Assembly (NCBI RefSeq): GCF_015776785.2 | Contig: NZ_LFMD02000003.1 | Location: 1,968,091-2,011,810, forward strand | DNA length: 43,720 nucleotides | Origin: Kitasatospora sp. SUK 42 | GTDB lineage: Bacteria; Actinomycetota; Actinomycetes; Streptomycetales; Streptomycetaceae | Direction: 5' to 3' | Shown: positions 9,536 to 18,189 of the stretch, in pieces | Layout: each line of letters starts with the position of its first letter | Position numbering within the stretch: position 1 is the first letter of the stretch | Made by a program: the position numbers and the translations under genes | The notes under the pieces: generated by a model | The model's database searches: none | The model's input: only the letters and a program-made list of their open reading frames with translations | Told to the model about the DNA's origin: nothing

Positions 9536-10244
9536 CGGCCCGCACCAGCGCGTCGAAGACCCGCTGCTGCGCCGGGTCCTCGTGGGCGGTGTCCTCCGGG
9601 TGCCACTGGACGGCCACGAACCAGCCTTCGCGCCCGGGGAGTTCGACCGCCTCGATGGTCCCGTCGGCGGCCCGGGCGGTGACGGCCAGCCCCTCTCCCA
9701 GCCGGTCCACGTGCTGGTGGTGGTAGCAGGACACCTCGGCGCCGTCGGCGTCGGTGGCGGCGCTCAGGGCGGAGCCGGGGGCGAAGGAGACGCGGTGCCG
9801 GACGTGCCGGTGCTCGCGCTCGGGGCCGCCCATGTCCTGGTGGAGGGTGCCCCCGAGGGCCGTGTTGACCACCTGGAGTCCGCGGCAGACGGCCAGCAGC
9901 GGCAGCCCGCCCGCGAGGGCCTGCCGCGCGAGTTCCAGGTCGAACGCGTCCTGCTCGTCGTCGACGTCGTAGACGGCCTCGTGGGCGGCGGGCGCTCCGT
10001 AGCGGTGGGGGGCGATGTCGCCGCCGCCGGGGAGCAGCAGCGCGTCGAAGCGGGAGAGCCGGGCGGCGACTTCGGCGGGGTCGGCCGTGCCGCCGGGCGC
10101 GTGCGGGTGGAGGGTGGCGGGTTCGCCGCCCGCCCGCCAGACGGCCTCGATCAGGGCGCGGGCGTTGACCTCGGCGGCGTAGCGCAGGGCGGAGGTGGTG
10201 GCGGCGAAGCGGGCGGGAACGGCGATGAGCGGGCGGTGGGTCAC
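9525..10244 (-). CDS. Gamma-glutamyl hydrolase, class I glutamine amidotransferase (PuuD-like)
   Basis: Encodes 239 aa. The class I amidotransferase triad is present: C120 in AVCRGLQ, H215 and E217 in QWHPED; LLPGGGDIAPHRYG is the oxyanion region typical of PuuD/gamma-Glu-GABA hydrolases. It should release glutamate from a gamma-glutamylated acid. Its GTG start overlaps the upstream aldehyde dehydrogenase stop (GTGA), so the two are co-translated. With that enzyme and the glutamine-synthetase-like ligase at 19961, it completes a Puu-like protect-oxidise-release cycle. The true substrate is inferred, not shown. Confidence 0.9.
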   Translation of the reverse strand: MTHRPLIAVPARFAATTSALRYAAEVNARALIEAVWRAGGEPATLHPHAPGGTADPAEVAARLSRFDALLLPGGGDIAPHRYGAPAAHEAVYDVDDEQDAFDLELARQALAGGLPLLAVCRGLQVVNTALGGTLHQDMGGPEREHRHVRHRVSFAPGSALSAATDADGAEVSCYHHQHVDRLGEGLAVTARAADGTIEAVELPGREGWFVAVQWHPEDTAHEDPAQQRVFDALVRAALS

Positions 10245-11731
10245 AGCTGGATCCAGGTGGTCTTCAGTTCGGTGTACTTCTCCAGGGCGTGGGCGGACTT
10301 GTCGCGCCCGTTGCCGGACTGCTTCATGCCGCCGAAGGGCACGGTGAGGTCGCCCTCCTCGTAGCAGTTGACCCAGACCGTACCGGCCCTGAGGGCGCGG
10401 GAGACCGTGTGGGCGGTGGACAGGTCGGAGGTCCACAGCCCGGCCGCCAGGCCGTAGTCGGTGGCGTTGGCGAGGGTGACGGCCTCGTCGAGGTCGTCGA
10501 AGGTGAGGACGGACAGCACGGGGCCGAAGACCTCCTCGCGTGCCAGGCGGCTGTCCGGGGCGACCCGGTCGAAGACGGTCGGTTCGAGGTAGGCGCCGCC
10601 GGTGTCGGCCAGGGTGCGGGTGCCGCCCGCGCGCAGCCGGGCGCCGTCGTCGAGGGCCGCGCGGACGTGGCCGAGCACGCGGTCGAGGTGGTTCTCGCCG
10701 ACCAGGGCGCCCATCTCGGTGGCCGGGTCGAGGGGGTCGCCCACGCACAGGGCGCGGGCGCGTTCCACGACGGCCTCGGTGACCTGTTCGGCGACGGAGG
10801 TGTGGACGAGCAGCCGGGAGGGCGCGGTGCACATCTCGCCCTGGTTGAAGAAGATGCCCCAGGCGGCCGTGGCCGCGGCCTTCTCCAGGTCGGGGGCGTC
10901 GGGCAGGATGATGTTGGGCGACTTGCCGCCCAGCTCCAGCCAGACCCGCTTGAGGTTGGAGTCGGCGGAGTAGCGCAGGAAGTGGCGGCCTACGGCGGTG
11001 GAGCCGGTGAAGGCGAGGACGTCGACGCCGGGGTGCAGGCCGAGGGCCCGTCCGGCCACCGGTCCGTCGCCGGCCACGACGTTGAGCACACCCGGGGGCA
11101 GCCCGGCCTCCAGGCCGATCCGTCCGAGCAGCAGCGCCGACAGGGGCGAGTTCTCCGAGGGCTTGAGGACGACCGTGCATCCGGCGGCCAGCGCCGGGGC
11201 GATCTTCCAGCCGGCCAGGGTGAGGGGGAAGTTCCAGGGGACGACCGCGCCGACGACGCCGGCGGGCTCCCGGGTGACGAGGGCGAGGGCGTCGGGTGCG
11301 GTGTGCGGGGACTCGTCGGTGAGCTTGTCGGCGAGCCCGCCGTACCAGCGGAAGGTGCCGACGACGGCCCGCAGTTCGATGTCGTGGGCCTCGGTGACCG
11401 GTTTGCCCATCTCCAGGCTGATGGTGAGCGCCAGCTCCGTCCGCCGCTCCTCCACGAGGTCGGCGAACCGCAGCAGGACGCGGCCCCGTTCGGCGGGGGA
11501 CAGGCGCGGCCAGGGGCCGTGGTCGAAGGCGCGGCGCGCGGCGGCGACGGCCGCGTCGACCTCGGCCGCGCCGGCGTCGGCGACCTGGGCCAGCACCCGG
11601 CCGTCGCGGGGCGACACCACGGGGAACGTGCCGCCGCCACCGGTCTCCTCGGCGCCGTCGATCAGGTGGGTGCCGACCGGCTTCAGCGTCTCGGCCCGGC
11701 GGAGCCAGTCGTCGTGGGTGGCGGGGGTCAT
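10241..11731 (-). CDS. NAD(P)-dependent aldehyde dehydrogenase, PuuC-like
   Basis: Encodes 496 aa. Catalytic residues are N167 (PWNF), E266 (LELGGK) and C301 (GEMCTAPSR). The C-terminus ALEKYTELKTTWIQL closely resembles gamma-glutamyl-gamma-aminobutyraldehyde dehydrogenase (PuuC), separating it from the HpaE-type enzyme at 15809. Expected role: oxidation of a gamma-glutamyl-aminoaldehyde or related amine-derived aldehyde to the acid. It lies between an APC permease and the PuuD-like hydrolase in one operon and overlaps the latter by 4 nt. Stop and start spacing argue for coordinated expression. Confidence 0.93.
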   Translation of the reverse strand: MTPATHDDWLRRAETLKPVGTHLIDGAEETGGGGTFPVVSPRDGRVLAQVADAGAAEVDAAVAAARRAFDHGPWPRLSPAERGRVLLRFADLVEERRTELALTISLEMGKPVTEAHDIELRAVVGTFRWYGGLADKLTDESPHTAPDALALVTREPAGVVGAVVPWNFPLTLAGWKIAPALAAGCTVVLKPSENSPLSALLLGRIGLEAGLPPGVLNVVAGDGPVAGRALGLHPGVDVLAFTGSTAVGRHFLRYSADSNLKRVWLELGGKSPNIILPDAPDLEKAAATAAWGIFFNQGEMCTAPSRLLVHTSVAEQVTEAVVERARALCVGDPLDPATEMGALVGENHLDRVLGHVRAALDDGARLRAGGTRTLADTGGAYLEPTVFDRVAPDSRLAREEVFGPVLSVLTFDDLDEAVTLANATDYGLAAGLWTSDLSTAHTVSRALRAGTVWVNCYEEGDLTVPFGGMKQSGNGRDKSAHALEKYTELKTTWIQL

Positions 11732-11809
11732 GCGGTCCTCCAGACAGCGGAGCAGGACGGAAGGGGTGGCGCGCGCCCGGCCCGTGGGCGCGCGCCGGAG
11801 GTGAGGGGG

Positions 11810-13258
11810 TCAGCCGGTTCGTCGGCGCCGGATGCGGTGGTTGGCCACGCCCAGCGCCATGACGACGGGCACCGACAGGACGAGCCACAGGGCCGTGCTC
11901 GCCTCGCCGCCGATCAGGGTGGTGAAGTTGGCCAGGATGAGCCAGATGGCGCCCGCGATGCCGAGCGCCCCCAGCACGGGGGCGATCACCGTGTTCCACA
12001 CCCGGGTGTCCACCCGCCGGCGGCGGAAGAACACCACGACCGACACCGAGGTCAGCAGGTAGAGCAGCATCATCGCCAGGACGGCGAGACCGCTGAACCA
12101 GGAGAAGAGGGTGAGGACCGGGTCCTTGCCGGCCAGGGCGAAGGGGACGACCAGGAGCGCGGCGATGAGGGTCTGCACGCGGCCCGCGTTCGCCGGGGCG
12201 TGCCGGGCGTTCAGCCGGCACAGCCGCGCGGGCAGCTGCCGGTCGCGGGAGAGGCAGAACAGGTAGCGGCTGGCGGAGTTGTGGAAGGTCAGGACGCCGG
12301 CGAACAGCGAGGTGGCCAGGAGGACGGGCAGGACGCCGCCCAGCCAGCCGCCGAACAGGTCGGTGACGGGGGCGAAGACGAACCCGGCGGAGTCGCCGCT
12401 CTCCAGGGCCCTGCCCGCCGCCGCCGGTGCCTTCGAGGCCCCGTAGGCCGAGATCAGCATCCACGAGGTGAGGGCGAAGAAGCCGGTGACCACCGTCACC
12501 GAGAGGTACGTGGCCCTCGGCACGGTCTTCTTGGGGTCCTTGGCCTCCTCGCCGTAGATGGCGGTGGCCTCGAAGCCGAACATCGAGGCCAGGGCGAACA
12601 TCACGGCGACGCCCGGTGCGCCCTGCAGGGCCGCGGAGGGGGAGAAGCTGTCGGCGACGCCGAGTCCTTCGGGCCCGCCGCCCTTGACCAGGGTGACCAG
12701 GCCGAAGAGGAACAGGATGCTGAACTCGGCGAGCACGAAGGCGGCGAGGACCCGCGCGCCCATCTCGATGCCCAGGGAGCCGAGGGCCTGCACCACGGCC
12801 ATGGTGACCAGCGTGTAGACCCACCAGGGGAGGTGGAGCGGGGTGTGGTCGGAGACGAGCCCGCTGACGATCGAGCCGTACAGGCCGTACATGCCGGCCT
12901 GGATGACGCAGTAGGCGAACAGGGCGACGCCCGCGCTGCCCGCGCCGAGGGTCCGGCCGAGGCCGGTGCCGATGTAGGTGTAGAAGGCGCCGGCGTCCAC
13001 GACGTGTCGGCCCATCGCGATGAATCCGACGGAGAAGAGGAGGATCACGGCCCCGGCCACGACGTAGGCGGCGGGGGTGCCCGAGCCGTTGCCGATGGCG
13101 ACCGATATCGGGGCGGCGCCCGCGATGCCGGTCAGCGGGGCCTGGCCGGAGAGTACGAAGAAGAGGATGCCCAGGACGCCCAGGGCGTTGGGCTTGAGTG
13201 TGGCTGCCGTGGGGGCGTCCCGTCCGGTGCGTTCGGAGGGGGCCGTCTGACTGTCCAC
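11810..13258 (-). CDS. APC superfamily amino acid/amine permease
   Basis: Encodes 482 aa with about 12 hydrophobic segments. The first helix LGVLGILFFVLSGQAPLTGIAGAAP and the FGFEATAIYGEEAKDPKKTVPRA segment are APC hallmarks. It should import an amino acid or amine by proton symport, here probably the substrate of the following enzymes. The GTG at 13258 is chosen because AGGTGA sits 5 nt before it; a GTG at 13267 is the alternative and adds three residues. Its promoter region contains the palindrome at 13290-13307, so this operon appears separately regulated from the upstream TetR gene. Confidence 0.9.
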   Translation of the reverse strand: MDSQTAPSERTGRDAPTAATLKPNALGVLGILFFVLSGQAPLTGIAGAAPISVAIGNGSGTPAAYVVAGAVILLFSVGFIAMGRHVVDAGAFYTYIGTGLGRTLGAGSAGVALFAYCVIQAGMYGLYGSIVSGLVSDHTPLHLPWWVYTLVTMAVVQALGSLGIEMGARVLAAFVLAEFSILFLFGLVTLVKGGGPEGLGVADSFSPSAALQGAPGVAVMFALASMFGFEATAIYGEEAKDPKKTVPRATYLSVTVVTGFFALTSWMLISAYGASKAPAAAGRALESGDSAGFVFAPVTDLFGGWLGGVLPVLLATSLFAGVLTFHNSASRYLFCLSRDRQLPARLCRLNARHAPANAGRVQTLIAALLVVPFALAGKDPVLTLFSWFSGLAVLAMMLLYLLTSVSVVVFFRRRRVDTRVWNTVIAPVLGALGIAGAIWLILANFTTLIGGEASTALWLVLSVPVVMALGVANHRIRRRRTG

Positions 13259-13289
13259 TCGGATCACCTGCCAGAAGATGTGGGGGAAG

Positions 13290-13307
13290 TCGTTTCAGGT
13301 CAAACGA
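13290..13307. promoter_or_regulatory. Operator-like palindrome upstream of the APC permease operon
   Basis: TCGTTTCAGGTCAAACGA has perfect 6-bp outer arms (TCGTTT/AAACGA) and differs at one base from the ideal TCGTTTGA-NN-TCAAACGA. A second half-site, CCGTTTGA, lies at 13334-13341. It shares sequence with the site at 19730-19747. The embedded TetR protein is the best candidate binder (inferred). Confidence 0.6.
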
Positions 13308-13380
13308 GTTGCCTCATCGTGGGGTGCGACTATCCGTTTGACAAGGGGTCGGGAGGCAGGAATCCCGGTCGGTGCCCCGG

Positions 13381-13995
13381 TCAGCGCCCGTCCTGCTCCT
13401 CGGCCAGCCCTGCCAGGAGGCCCCTGAGCTCCGCCAGCGCCTCTTCGGTGGCCTCGCTCTCGCCGAACACCAGCTGGTGCAGCACCAGGCCTTCCAGCGC
13501 GGCGAAGGCGAGCCGGGACATGCCGCGGCTCACCGGGCCCGGCAGGATGCGGTCGAGCTCGCTCCGGCTGGCCTCGAAGTACTCCTCGTAGAGGCTGCGC
13601 AGGTGCGGCAGCAGCTCGGGCCGGCGCCGGGCCTCCAGCAGCAACTCGTACTGGAACGCCTGGAGTTCGGGACCGCTCTCGACCATGTCCACGAGACCGG
13701 TGGCGAAGCCGGCCACGCCACCCGTGCCGACGCCGAGCGTGCTGGCGCTCAGCGAGGAGTGGACGGCGTGGGCGACGGCCTCCTCGATCAGCGCGTCGCG
13801 CGAGCCGAAGTGGTGCACGACGAGCCCGTGGGTGACTCCGGCCTCCTGGGCGACGGCCCGGTAGGTGAGCTTGCGCAGACCGCCCCGGGCCACCACGCGC
13901 ACGGCGGCGTCCAGCAGGGCCGTCCGTCCCGTCCCGTAGTTCGTCACGCGCTTGCGGGGGCCGCGCTCGACGGTGGGCTTGACGGGTTCGGTCAT
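13381..13995 (-). CDS. TetR family regulator of the catabolic cluster
   Basis: Encodes 204 aa. N-terminal helix-turn-helix: LTYRAVAQEAGVTHGLVVHHFGSRDALI; the C-terminal helical domain includes LQAFQYELLLEARRRPELLPHL, typical of TetR proteins governing catabolic genes. The ATG at 13995 is chosen; an in-frame GTG at 14019 would overlap the preceding leader. It lies 27 bp downstream of the FAH gene on the same strand, as the last gene of the aromatic operon, and just upstream of the permease operon. Both operons carry the same palindrome, so it is probably their repressor. Confidence 0.9.
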   Translation of the reverse strand: MTEPVKPTVERGPRKRVTNYGTGRTALLDAAVRVVARGGLRKLTYRAVAQEAGVTHGLVVHHFGSRDALIEEAVAHAVHSSLSASTLGVGTGGVAGFATGLVDMVESGPELQAFQYELLLEARRRPELLPHLRSLYEEYFEASRSELDRILPGPVSRGMSRLAFAALEGLVLHQLVFGESEATEEALAELRGLLAGLAEEQDGR

Positions 13996-14022
13996 GTGAT
14001 CGACCCTACCGGGGCCCATCGG

Positions 14023-14868
14023 TCAGCGCTTCGGGGGCCTGATGCCGCGGAACTCCCAGTCGCCGCCGAGCGCGGTGGACAGCACCTCCTCCGACTCGGT
14101 GGGCTGGGCGCCCACGTCGGCGCGGATCGGGGTCGGCCCGGTGACGACGTGGTTGGTGAGCCGGCCGAGCCCCTCCACCTCCACCTCGACGACGTCCCCG
14201 GGCTGTACGGGCCGGGAGTTGGCCGGGGTGCCGGACAGCAGCACGTCGCCGGGGTACAGGGTGATGGTGCGGGCGATGTCGGCGACGAGGTAGTGCATGT
14301 CCCAGGTCATCTCGTCGGTGGAGCCGTCCTGGACGACCTCGCCGTTGACGTACGTCCGCAGCCGCTTGCCGCGGAAGTCCCAGTCGGTGACCAGCCCGGG
14401 GCCGAGCGGGCACAGGGTGTCGGAGCCCTTGACGCGGAGCATGGAGCCGGCGTCGGTGTCCCGGAAGTCGTGGAGGCCGTAGTCGTTGGCCACGGTGTAG
14501 CCGGCGATGTACTCCCCGGCCTCGGCGGGGGAGATGTTGCGCGCGGTCCTGCCGATGACGATGGCGACCTCGCCCTCGTAGTTGAGCCACTTGCAGCCCT
14601 CGGGGCGGACGATCGCGCCCCGGTGGGAGTTGAGCGCCGAGGTCGGCTTGTGGAAGTAGGTGGGGGTGTCGGGCAGGCCGATCCGGAACTCCTCCACCCG
14701 GCTGCGGTGGTTGAGGTGGACGGCGACGACCTTCGACGGGACGACCGGCGGCAGGTGGTGGGCGTCGGCGATCGCGACGCGGCGGCCGTCGCCGGCGACC
14801 AGGTCGTCGCCGTCGCGAACGGTCTCCACGGCGGCGCCGTCGAGGAGGATGCGGCGGTACTCGGGCAT
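14023..14868 (-). CDS. Fumarylacetoacetate hydrolase family protein (HpaG/HpcE-like)
   Basis: Encodes 281 aa. The FAH fold metal ligands appear as E98 and E100 in NYEGEVAIVIG and D129 in ANDYGLHD; LYPGDVLLSGTPANSRPVQPGDVVEVEVEGLG is the conserved C-terminal signature. In homoprotocatechuate pathways this family isomerises or decarboxylates the ring-cleavage product; in catechol meta-pathways it acts as 4-oxalocrotonate decarboxylase. It starts 12 nt after the extradiol dioxygenase stop. The HpaE and HpaD neighbours favour a role on the meta-cleavage product, but sequence alone does not separate isomerase from decarboxylase or hydratase. Confidence 0.9.
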   Translation of the reverse strand: MPEYRRILLDGAAVETVRDGDDLVAGDGRRVAIADAHHLPPVVPSKVVAVHLNHRSRVEEFRIGLPDTPTYFHKPTSALNSHRGAIVRPEGCKWLNYEGEVAIVIGRTARNISPAEAGEYIAGYTVANDYGLHDFRDTDAGSMLRVKGSDTLCPLGPGLVTDWDFRGKRLRTYVNGEVVQDGSTDEMTWDMHYLVADIARTITLYPGDVLLSGTPANSRPVQPGDVVEVEVEGLGRLTNHVVTGPTPIRADVGAQPTESEEVLSTALGGDWEFRGIRPPKR

Positions 14869-14880
14869 GGCGGGGCCTTC

Positions 14881-15816
14881 CTAGGCGAGGCTGTGGGGGT
14901 TGCGGGGACCGGGGGAGGAGGGCAGGCCGGCGCCCGTCCAGCCGTCCTGCGGACGGTCGAACCAGAGGTGGACCTGGCCCGTGCCGATCGAGTTCTCGTA
15001 CTCGCCGTACTGGCGCGCCTTCGCGGTGCACGCCCCCTCGCCGAGGGCGCCGGCCATCATCAGGTAGTGGAAGAACCTGGCCTCGGGCTTGTACCTCCAG
15101 AACTCGTCCATGGTGTCGAGCACCTTGTCGTGGCTGCCCTCCTTGAACCAGGCGATCCGCTCCTCGTCGGCGGCCCGCGCCTCGGGGGTGAAGATGTGCG
15201 AGGGGTCGCCGGACTCGTGGTCGCGCAGCTCGCGCAGCGGCCAGAAGGTGTGGGAGAGGGCCCCGGAGGCGATCAGCAGCACGCGCCGGCCGGGGGTGGC
15301 GGCGATGCCGTCGGCCAGCGCGCGGCCCAGGCGCAGGTGGTCCTCCATGTCGCCGGTCTGGCAGACGCCGATGGTCACCCACCGCTTGTCCGGCAGGCCC
15401 TCGCCGAGGAACTTCCAGAGGTTGATCGTGGCGTAGTAGACCGGCAGGTACGCGTCGTCGATCGGGGTGATCCAGGTGCCGTGGCGGTCGGCGAACGAGG
15501 CGATGTTGCGGGCGAGTTCGGGGTCGCCGGGGTAGTCGTAGGGCATGCGGCACATGCCGCGCGGCAGCTCCTCGGAGGTGAACAGGCCGGCGCGGCGCCG
15601 CTGGGCGGTGACGACGAACTCGACGGTGGTCGCCCAGTGGGAGTCCAGGACGACGACGGTGTCGTAGTCGTCGCGCTCGAACACCTCCCGGCGCAGCTGC
15701 CGCAGGCCGGTGACGAGGGTGATCTCCTTGCCCTCGTTCAGCTCCAGCCTGGTCCTCTCGGGCAGCACGATGGTGGGGACGTGGGCGAGCAGGCCCGCCC
15801 CGACGATCTCACCCAT
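14881..15816 (-). CDS. Class III extradiol ring-cleavage dioxygenase (HpaD/HpcB-like)
   Basis: Encodes 311 aa, LigB superfamily. Fe(II) ligands are probably H12 (AHVPT) and H60 (LDSHW), with H189 (GALSHTF) near the active site. The layout matches E. coli 3,4-dihydroxyphenylacetate 2,3-dioxygenase: start with HVP, TSEELPRGM, GDPELA, ASGALSHTF, and GTGQVHLWF near the end. It opens a catechol ring with O2. The ATG overlaps the upstream HpaE-type gene by 8 nt. Homoprotocatechuate is the family expectation; another catechol is possible. Confidence 0.92.
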   Translation of the reverse strand: MGEIVGAGLLAHVPTIVLPERTRLELNEGKEITLVTGLRQLRREVFERDDYDTVVVLDSHWATTVEFVVTAQRRRAGLFTSEELPRGMCRMPYDYPGDPELARNIASFADRHGTWITPIDDAYLPVYYATINLWKFLGEGLPDKRWVTIGVCQTGDMEDHLRLGRALADGIAATPGRRVLLIASGALSHTFWPLRELRDHESGDPSHIFTPEARAADEERIAWFKEGSHDKVLDTMDEFWRYKPEARFFHYLMMAGALGEGACTAKARQYGEYENSIGTGQVHLWFDRPQDGWTGAGLPSSPGPRNPHSLA

Positions 15817-17272
15817 GGTCCTTCCAGCCCTTCGGCGAGGTGACGGTGTTCTTGAGGTCGCAGTAGAAGTCGAAGCTCCAGGTGCCGCCCTCGCGGCCGA
15901 CGCCCGAGTGGCGGGAGCCGCCGAACGGGGCCTGGAGGTCCCGGACGAAGAAGCAGTTGACCCAGACGGTGCCCGCCACCAGCTGCCCGCTGACGCGTCC
16001 GGCGCGCGCCGCGTCGCCGGTGGCCACGGTGGCGGCCAGGCCGAAGCGGGTGTCGTTGGCCAGGCGCACGGCCTCGGCCTCGTCGCCGAAGGTCTGGAGG
16101 GTCAGGACGGGGCCGAAGACCTCCTCCTGGACGACCTCCGAGTCCTGGGCGACGTCGGTGAGGAGGGTCGGCGCGTAGTACTGGCCCTCCAGCCGCTTGC
16201 CGCCGATCACGGCGCGGGCACCGGCCGCGATGGCGCGCTGCACGAAGCCGTCGATCTTCTCCAGCTGGCGGGGGTGGATGTTGGGGCCGATGTCGGTCGC
16301 CTCGTCGCGCGGGTCGCCCTGCTTCAGACGCGCGGCCCGCTCGACGAAGCGGCGGGTGAACTCCTCGGCGACCGTCTCCTCGACGAGGATGCGGGTGGCG
16401 GCCAGGCAGACCTGGCCGGCGTTGTCGTACTGCTCCACGGCGAGGTCGACGGCGAGGTCCAGGTCGGCGTCGGCGAAGACCAGCAGCGGGGACTTGCCGC
16501 CCAGTTCGAGGCTGAGCGGGGTGAGGTTGGCGGCGGCCGAGGAGGAGATCCGCTGGGCGGTCGGCACGGACCCGGTGAAGCTGATGCGGCGCACGTCCGG
16601 GTGCGAGGTGAGCGCGTCGCCGATCTCGGAACCGTAGCCCTGCACGACGTTGAGGACACCGGCCGGGAGCCCGGCCTCGGCGGCGATGTCGGCGAGCAGC
16701 GAGGCCGTCAGCGGCGACCACTCGGCGGGCTTGAGGACGACGGTGTTGCCGGCCGCCAGCGCCGGGGCGACCTTCCAGGTGGCCAGCATCAGGGGCGCGT
16801 TCCACGGGGTGATCAGCACGCAGGGGCCGGCCGGGTCCCAGCTGACGTGGTTGGTGTGGCCGCGGGTGTCGAAGTCCTCGTGGCCGAGCCGCGTCAGCCA
16901 GTCGGCGAAGAAGCGGAAGTTGTGCGCGACCCGGGGCATGACGCCGCGGCGGTGCGAGCGCAGCAGGGCGCCGTTGTCGGCCGTCTCCACGACGGCCAGC
17001 TCCTCCAGCCGCCGTTCGACCCCGTCGGCGATGGCGTGCAGGACGCGGGCGCGCTCCTCGCGCGGGGTCGCGGCCCAGGCGGGGAAGGCGGCCCTGGCGG
17101 CGGCGACGGCCGCGGCGGCCTCCGCCGCGGTGCCCCGGGCGATCTCGCCGAGGACGCCGCCGTCGATGGGCGAGACGTCGGTGAAGGTCTCGGCGGAGGC
17201 GACGCGTTCGCCGCCGATCCAGTGCCGGGTGTCGACGGCGACTCCGGCGACGGTGGTGGTGTGTTCGCTCAT
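15809..17272 (-). CDS. HpaE-like semialdehyde dehydrogenase
   Basis: Encodes 487 aa, the length of E. coli HpaE (5-carboxymethyl-2-hydroxymuconate semialdehyde dehydrogenase). N158 (TPWNAP), E256 (LELGGK) and C289 (GQVCLAATR) are the catalytic residues, and FGGSRHSGVGREGGTWSFDFYCDLKN is the HpaE-type tail. It should oxidise the semialdehyde made by the dioxygenase, whose gene it overlaps by 8 nt. The ATG at 17272 follows an array of GAGGAC motifs. An in-frame GTG at 17377 overlaps the upstream stop as GTGA and would add a 35-residue acidic, His-rich extension; the family length favours 17272. Confidence 0.92.
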   Translation of the reverse strand: MSEHTTTVAGVAVDTRHWIGGERVASAETFTDVSPIDGGVLGEIARGTAAEAAAAVAAARAAFPAWAATPREERARVLHAIADGVERRLEELAVVETADNGALLRSHRRGVMPRVAHNFRFFADWLTRLGHEDFDTRGHTNHVSWDPAGPCVLITPWNAPLMLATWKVAPALAAGNTVVLKPAEWSPLTASLLADIAAEAGLPAGVLNVVQGYGSEIGDALTSHPDVRRISFTGSVPTAQRISSSAAANLTPLSLELGGKSPLLVFADADLDLAVDLAVEQYDNAGQVCLAATRILVEETVAEEFTRRFVERAARLKQGDPRDEATDIGPNIHPRQLEKIDGFVQRAIAAGARAVIGGKRLEGQYYAPTLLTDVAQDSEVVQEEVFGPVLTLQTFGDEAEAVRLANDTRFGLAATVATGDAARAGRVSGQLVAGTVWVNCFFVRDLQAPFGGSRHSGVGREGGTWSFDFYCDLKNTVTSPKGWKDHG

Positions 17273-17305
17273 GTCCTCGTGGTCCTCGTCGTCCTCGTAG
17301 TCCTC
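17273..17305 (-). promoter_or_regulatory. Tandem Shine-Dalgarno-like array before the HpaE-like gene
   Basis: Read on the minus strand, GAGGAC occurs four times with 9-nt period immediately before the ATG (17273-17278, 17282-17287, 17291-17296, 17300-17305). The nearest copy abuts the ATG, so the second or third would be the usable ribosome-binding site. Confidence 0.55.
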
Positions 17306-17373
17306 GCGATCCGGGTGCTCCAAGTGGTCCGCGTGCTCCGGTCCGTCCTGGTGGCCGGTGGTGCGGCGCGGGT

Positions 17374-18180
17374 TCACTCGGCGCCGGAGGTGTTCGACTC
17401 CAGCAGCCGGCCGCCGTCCCACACCACGCCGACCTGCCGGTAGTAGGCGGCGATGGGCTCGCGGACCTCCAGCCGGGCCAGCTCCTCGGTGGGCGCCTCG
17501 AACAGTTCCAGCTCGGCGTCGCCCACCCAGGGCTGTCCGCCCTCGAAGGAGGCGGCACCGGACTCGACCAGCTCGTCCAGGGCGAGGCCCTTGCCCTTCT
17601 CGATGGAGGGCAGCCAGCGGTGGTGGGCCATCGGGTGGCCGTTGACGAATCCGTTGGTCCCGGACGGCTCGCGCAGCGTGACGACGGTCTGGGCCAGGCG
17701 GCGGTCCGCGGCGGCGAGGGTGGCGCCGAACCGGGCCCCGGCCTCGATGCGGGGCGCGGGCCCGTACGGGTGCGGGCGGGTCTGGTGGATGGACCCGAGC
17801 TTCTTCGGGTAGCCCTGGTGGAGGCCCCGGGCGATGGCGAAGTCCTTGTCGACCCAGATGTACACGCAGCGGCTGTACGTGTGCCCCCTGTACTTGCAGC
17901 GCACGACGGCGAACGCCTCCTTGTACTGGGCGAGCACCGGGTCGAGCAGTTCCCGCCCGGAGGCGGAGCAGGACTGCCAGTCGGCCCAGATCAGCGCGAC
18001 GGCGCCCGGGTCCTCGTCGGCGAGCTCCAGGGGTTCGGGCAGCAGTTCGCGCACCCGGGCCGGGTCGGTGCGGTACTCGATGGTGAGGAGGTCGCCGGAG
18101 TAGCGCCACGGCGGCGAGGGGATCAGCGACGAGGAGCCCGTCGCCGTCTTGGGGTGGAAGTACCCGCGGACACTGGACAC
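17374..18180 (-). CDS. Acetoacetate decarboxylase family protein
   Basis: Encodes 268 aa. The family signature is GYPKKLG with the Lys pair K126/K127, equivalent to the Schiff-base region of clostridial acetoacetate decarboxylase; EAFAVVRCKYRGHTY and PHPYGPAPRIEAGARFGATL fit the same beta-cone fold. Members decarboxylate beta-keto acids or act as aldolase-dehydratases via an imine. It is placed between the ferredoxin reductase and HpaE-like genes (9-nt gap to the former), so it probably processes a keto acid of the ring-cleavage route. GTG start, AAGGA upstream. Exact reaction unknown. Confidence 0.85.
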   Translation of the reverse strand: MSSVRGYFHPKTATGSSSLIPSPPWRYSGDLLTIEYRTDPARVRELLPEPLELADEDPGAVALIWADWQSCSASGRELLDPVLAQYKEAFAVVRCKYRGHTYSRCVYIWVDKDFAIARGLHQGYPKKLGSIHQTRPHPYGPAPRIEAGARFGATLAAADRRLAQTVVTLREPSGTNGFVNGHPMAHHRWLPSIEKGKGLALDELVESGAASFEGGQPWVGDAELELFEAPTEELARLEVREPIAAYYRQVGVVWDGGRLLESNTSGAE

Positions 18181-18189
18181 TTGGATTCC

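Noticed and set aside
13338..13343. TTGACA as a plus-strand -35
   Set aside because: No gene starts on the plus strand there; it is better read as part of the operator half-site.
10289..13591. 1100-residue plus-strand frame across the dehydrogenase and permease
   Set aside because: Antisense shadow of clear APC and ALDH genes; no domain.
13372..15843. 823-residue plus-strand frame
   Set aside because: Opposite the TetR, FAH and dioxygenase genes whose motifs are intact.
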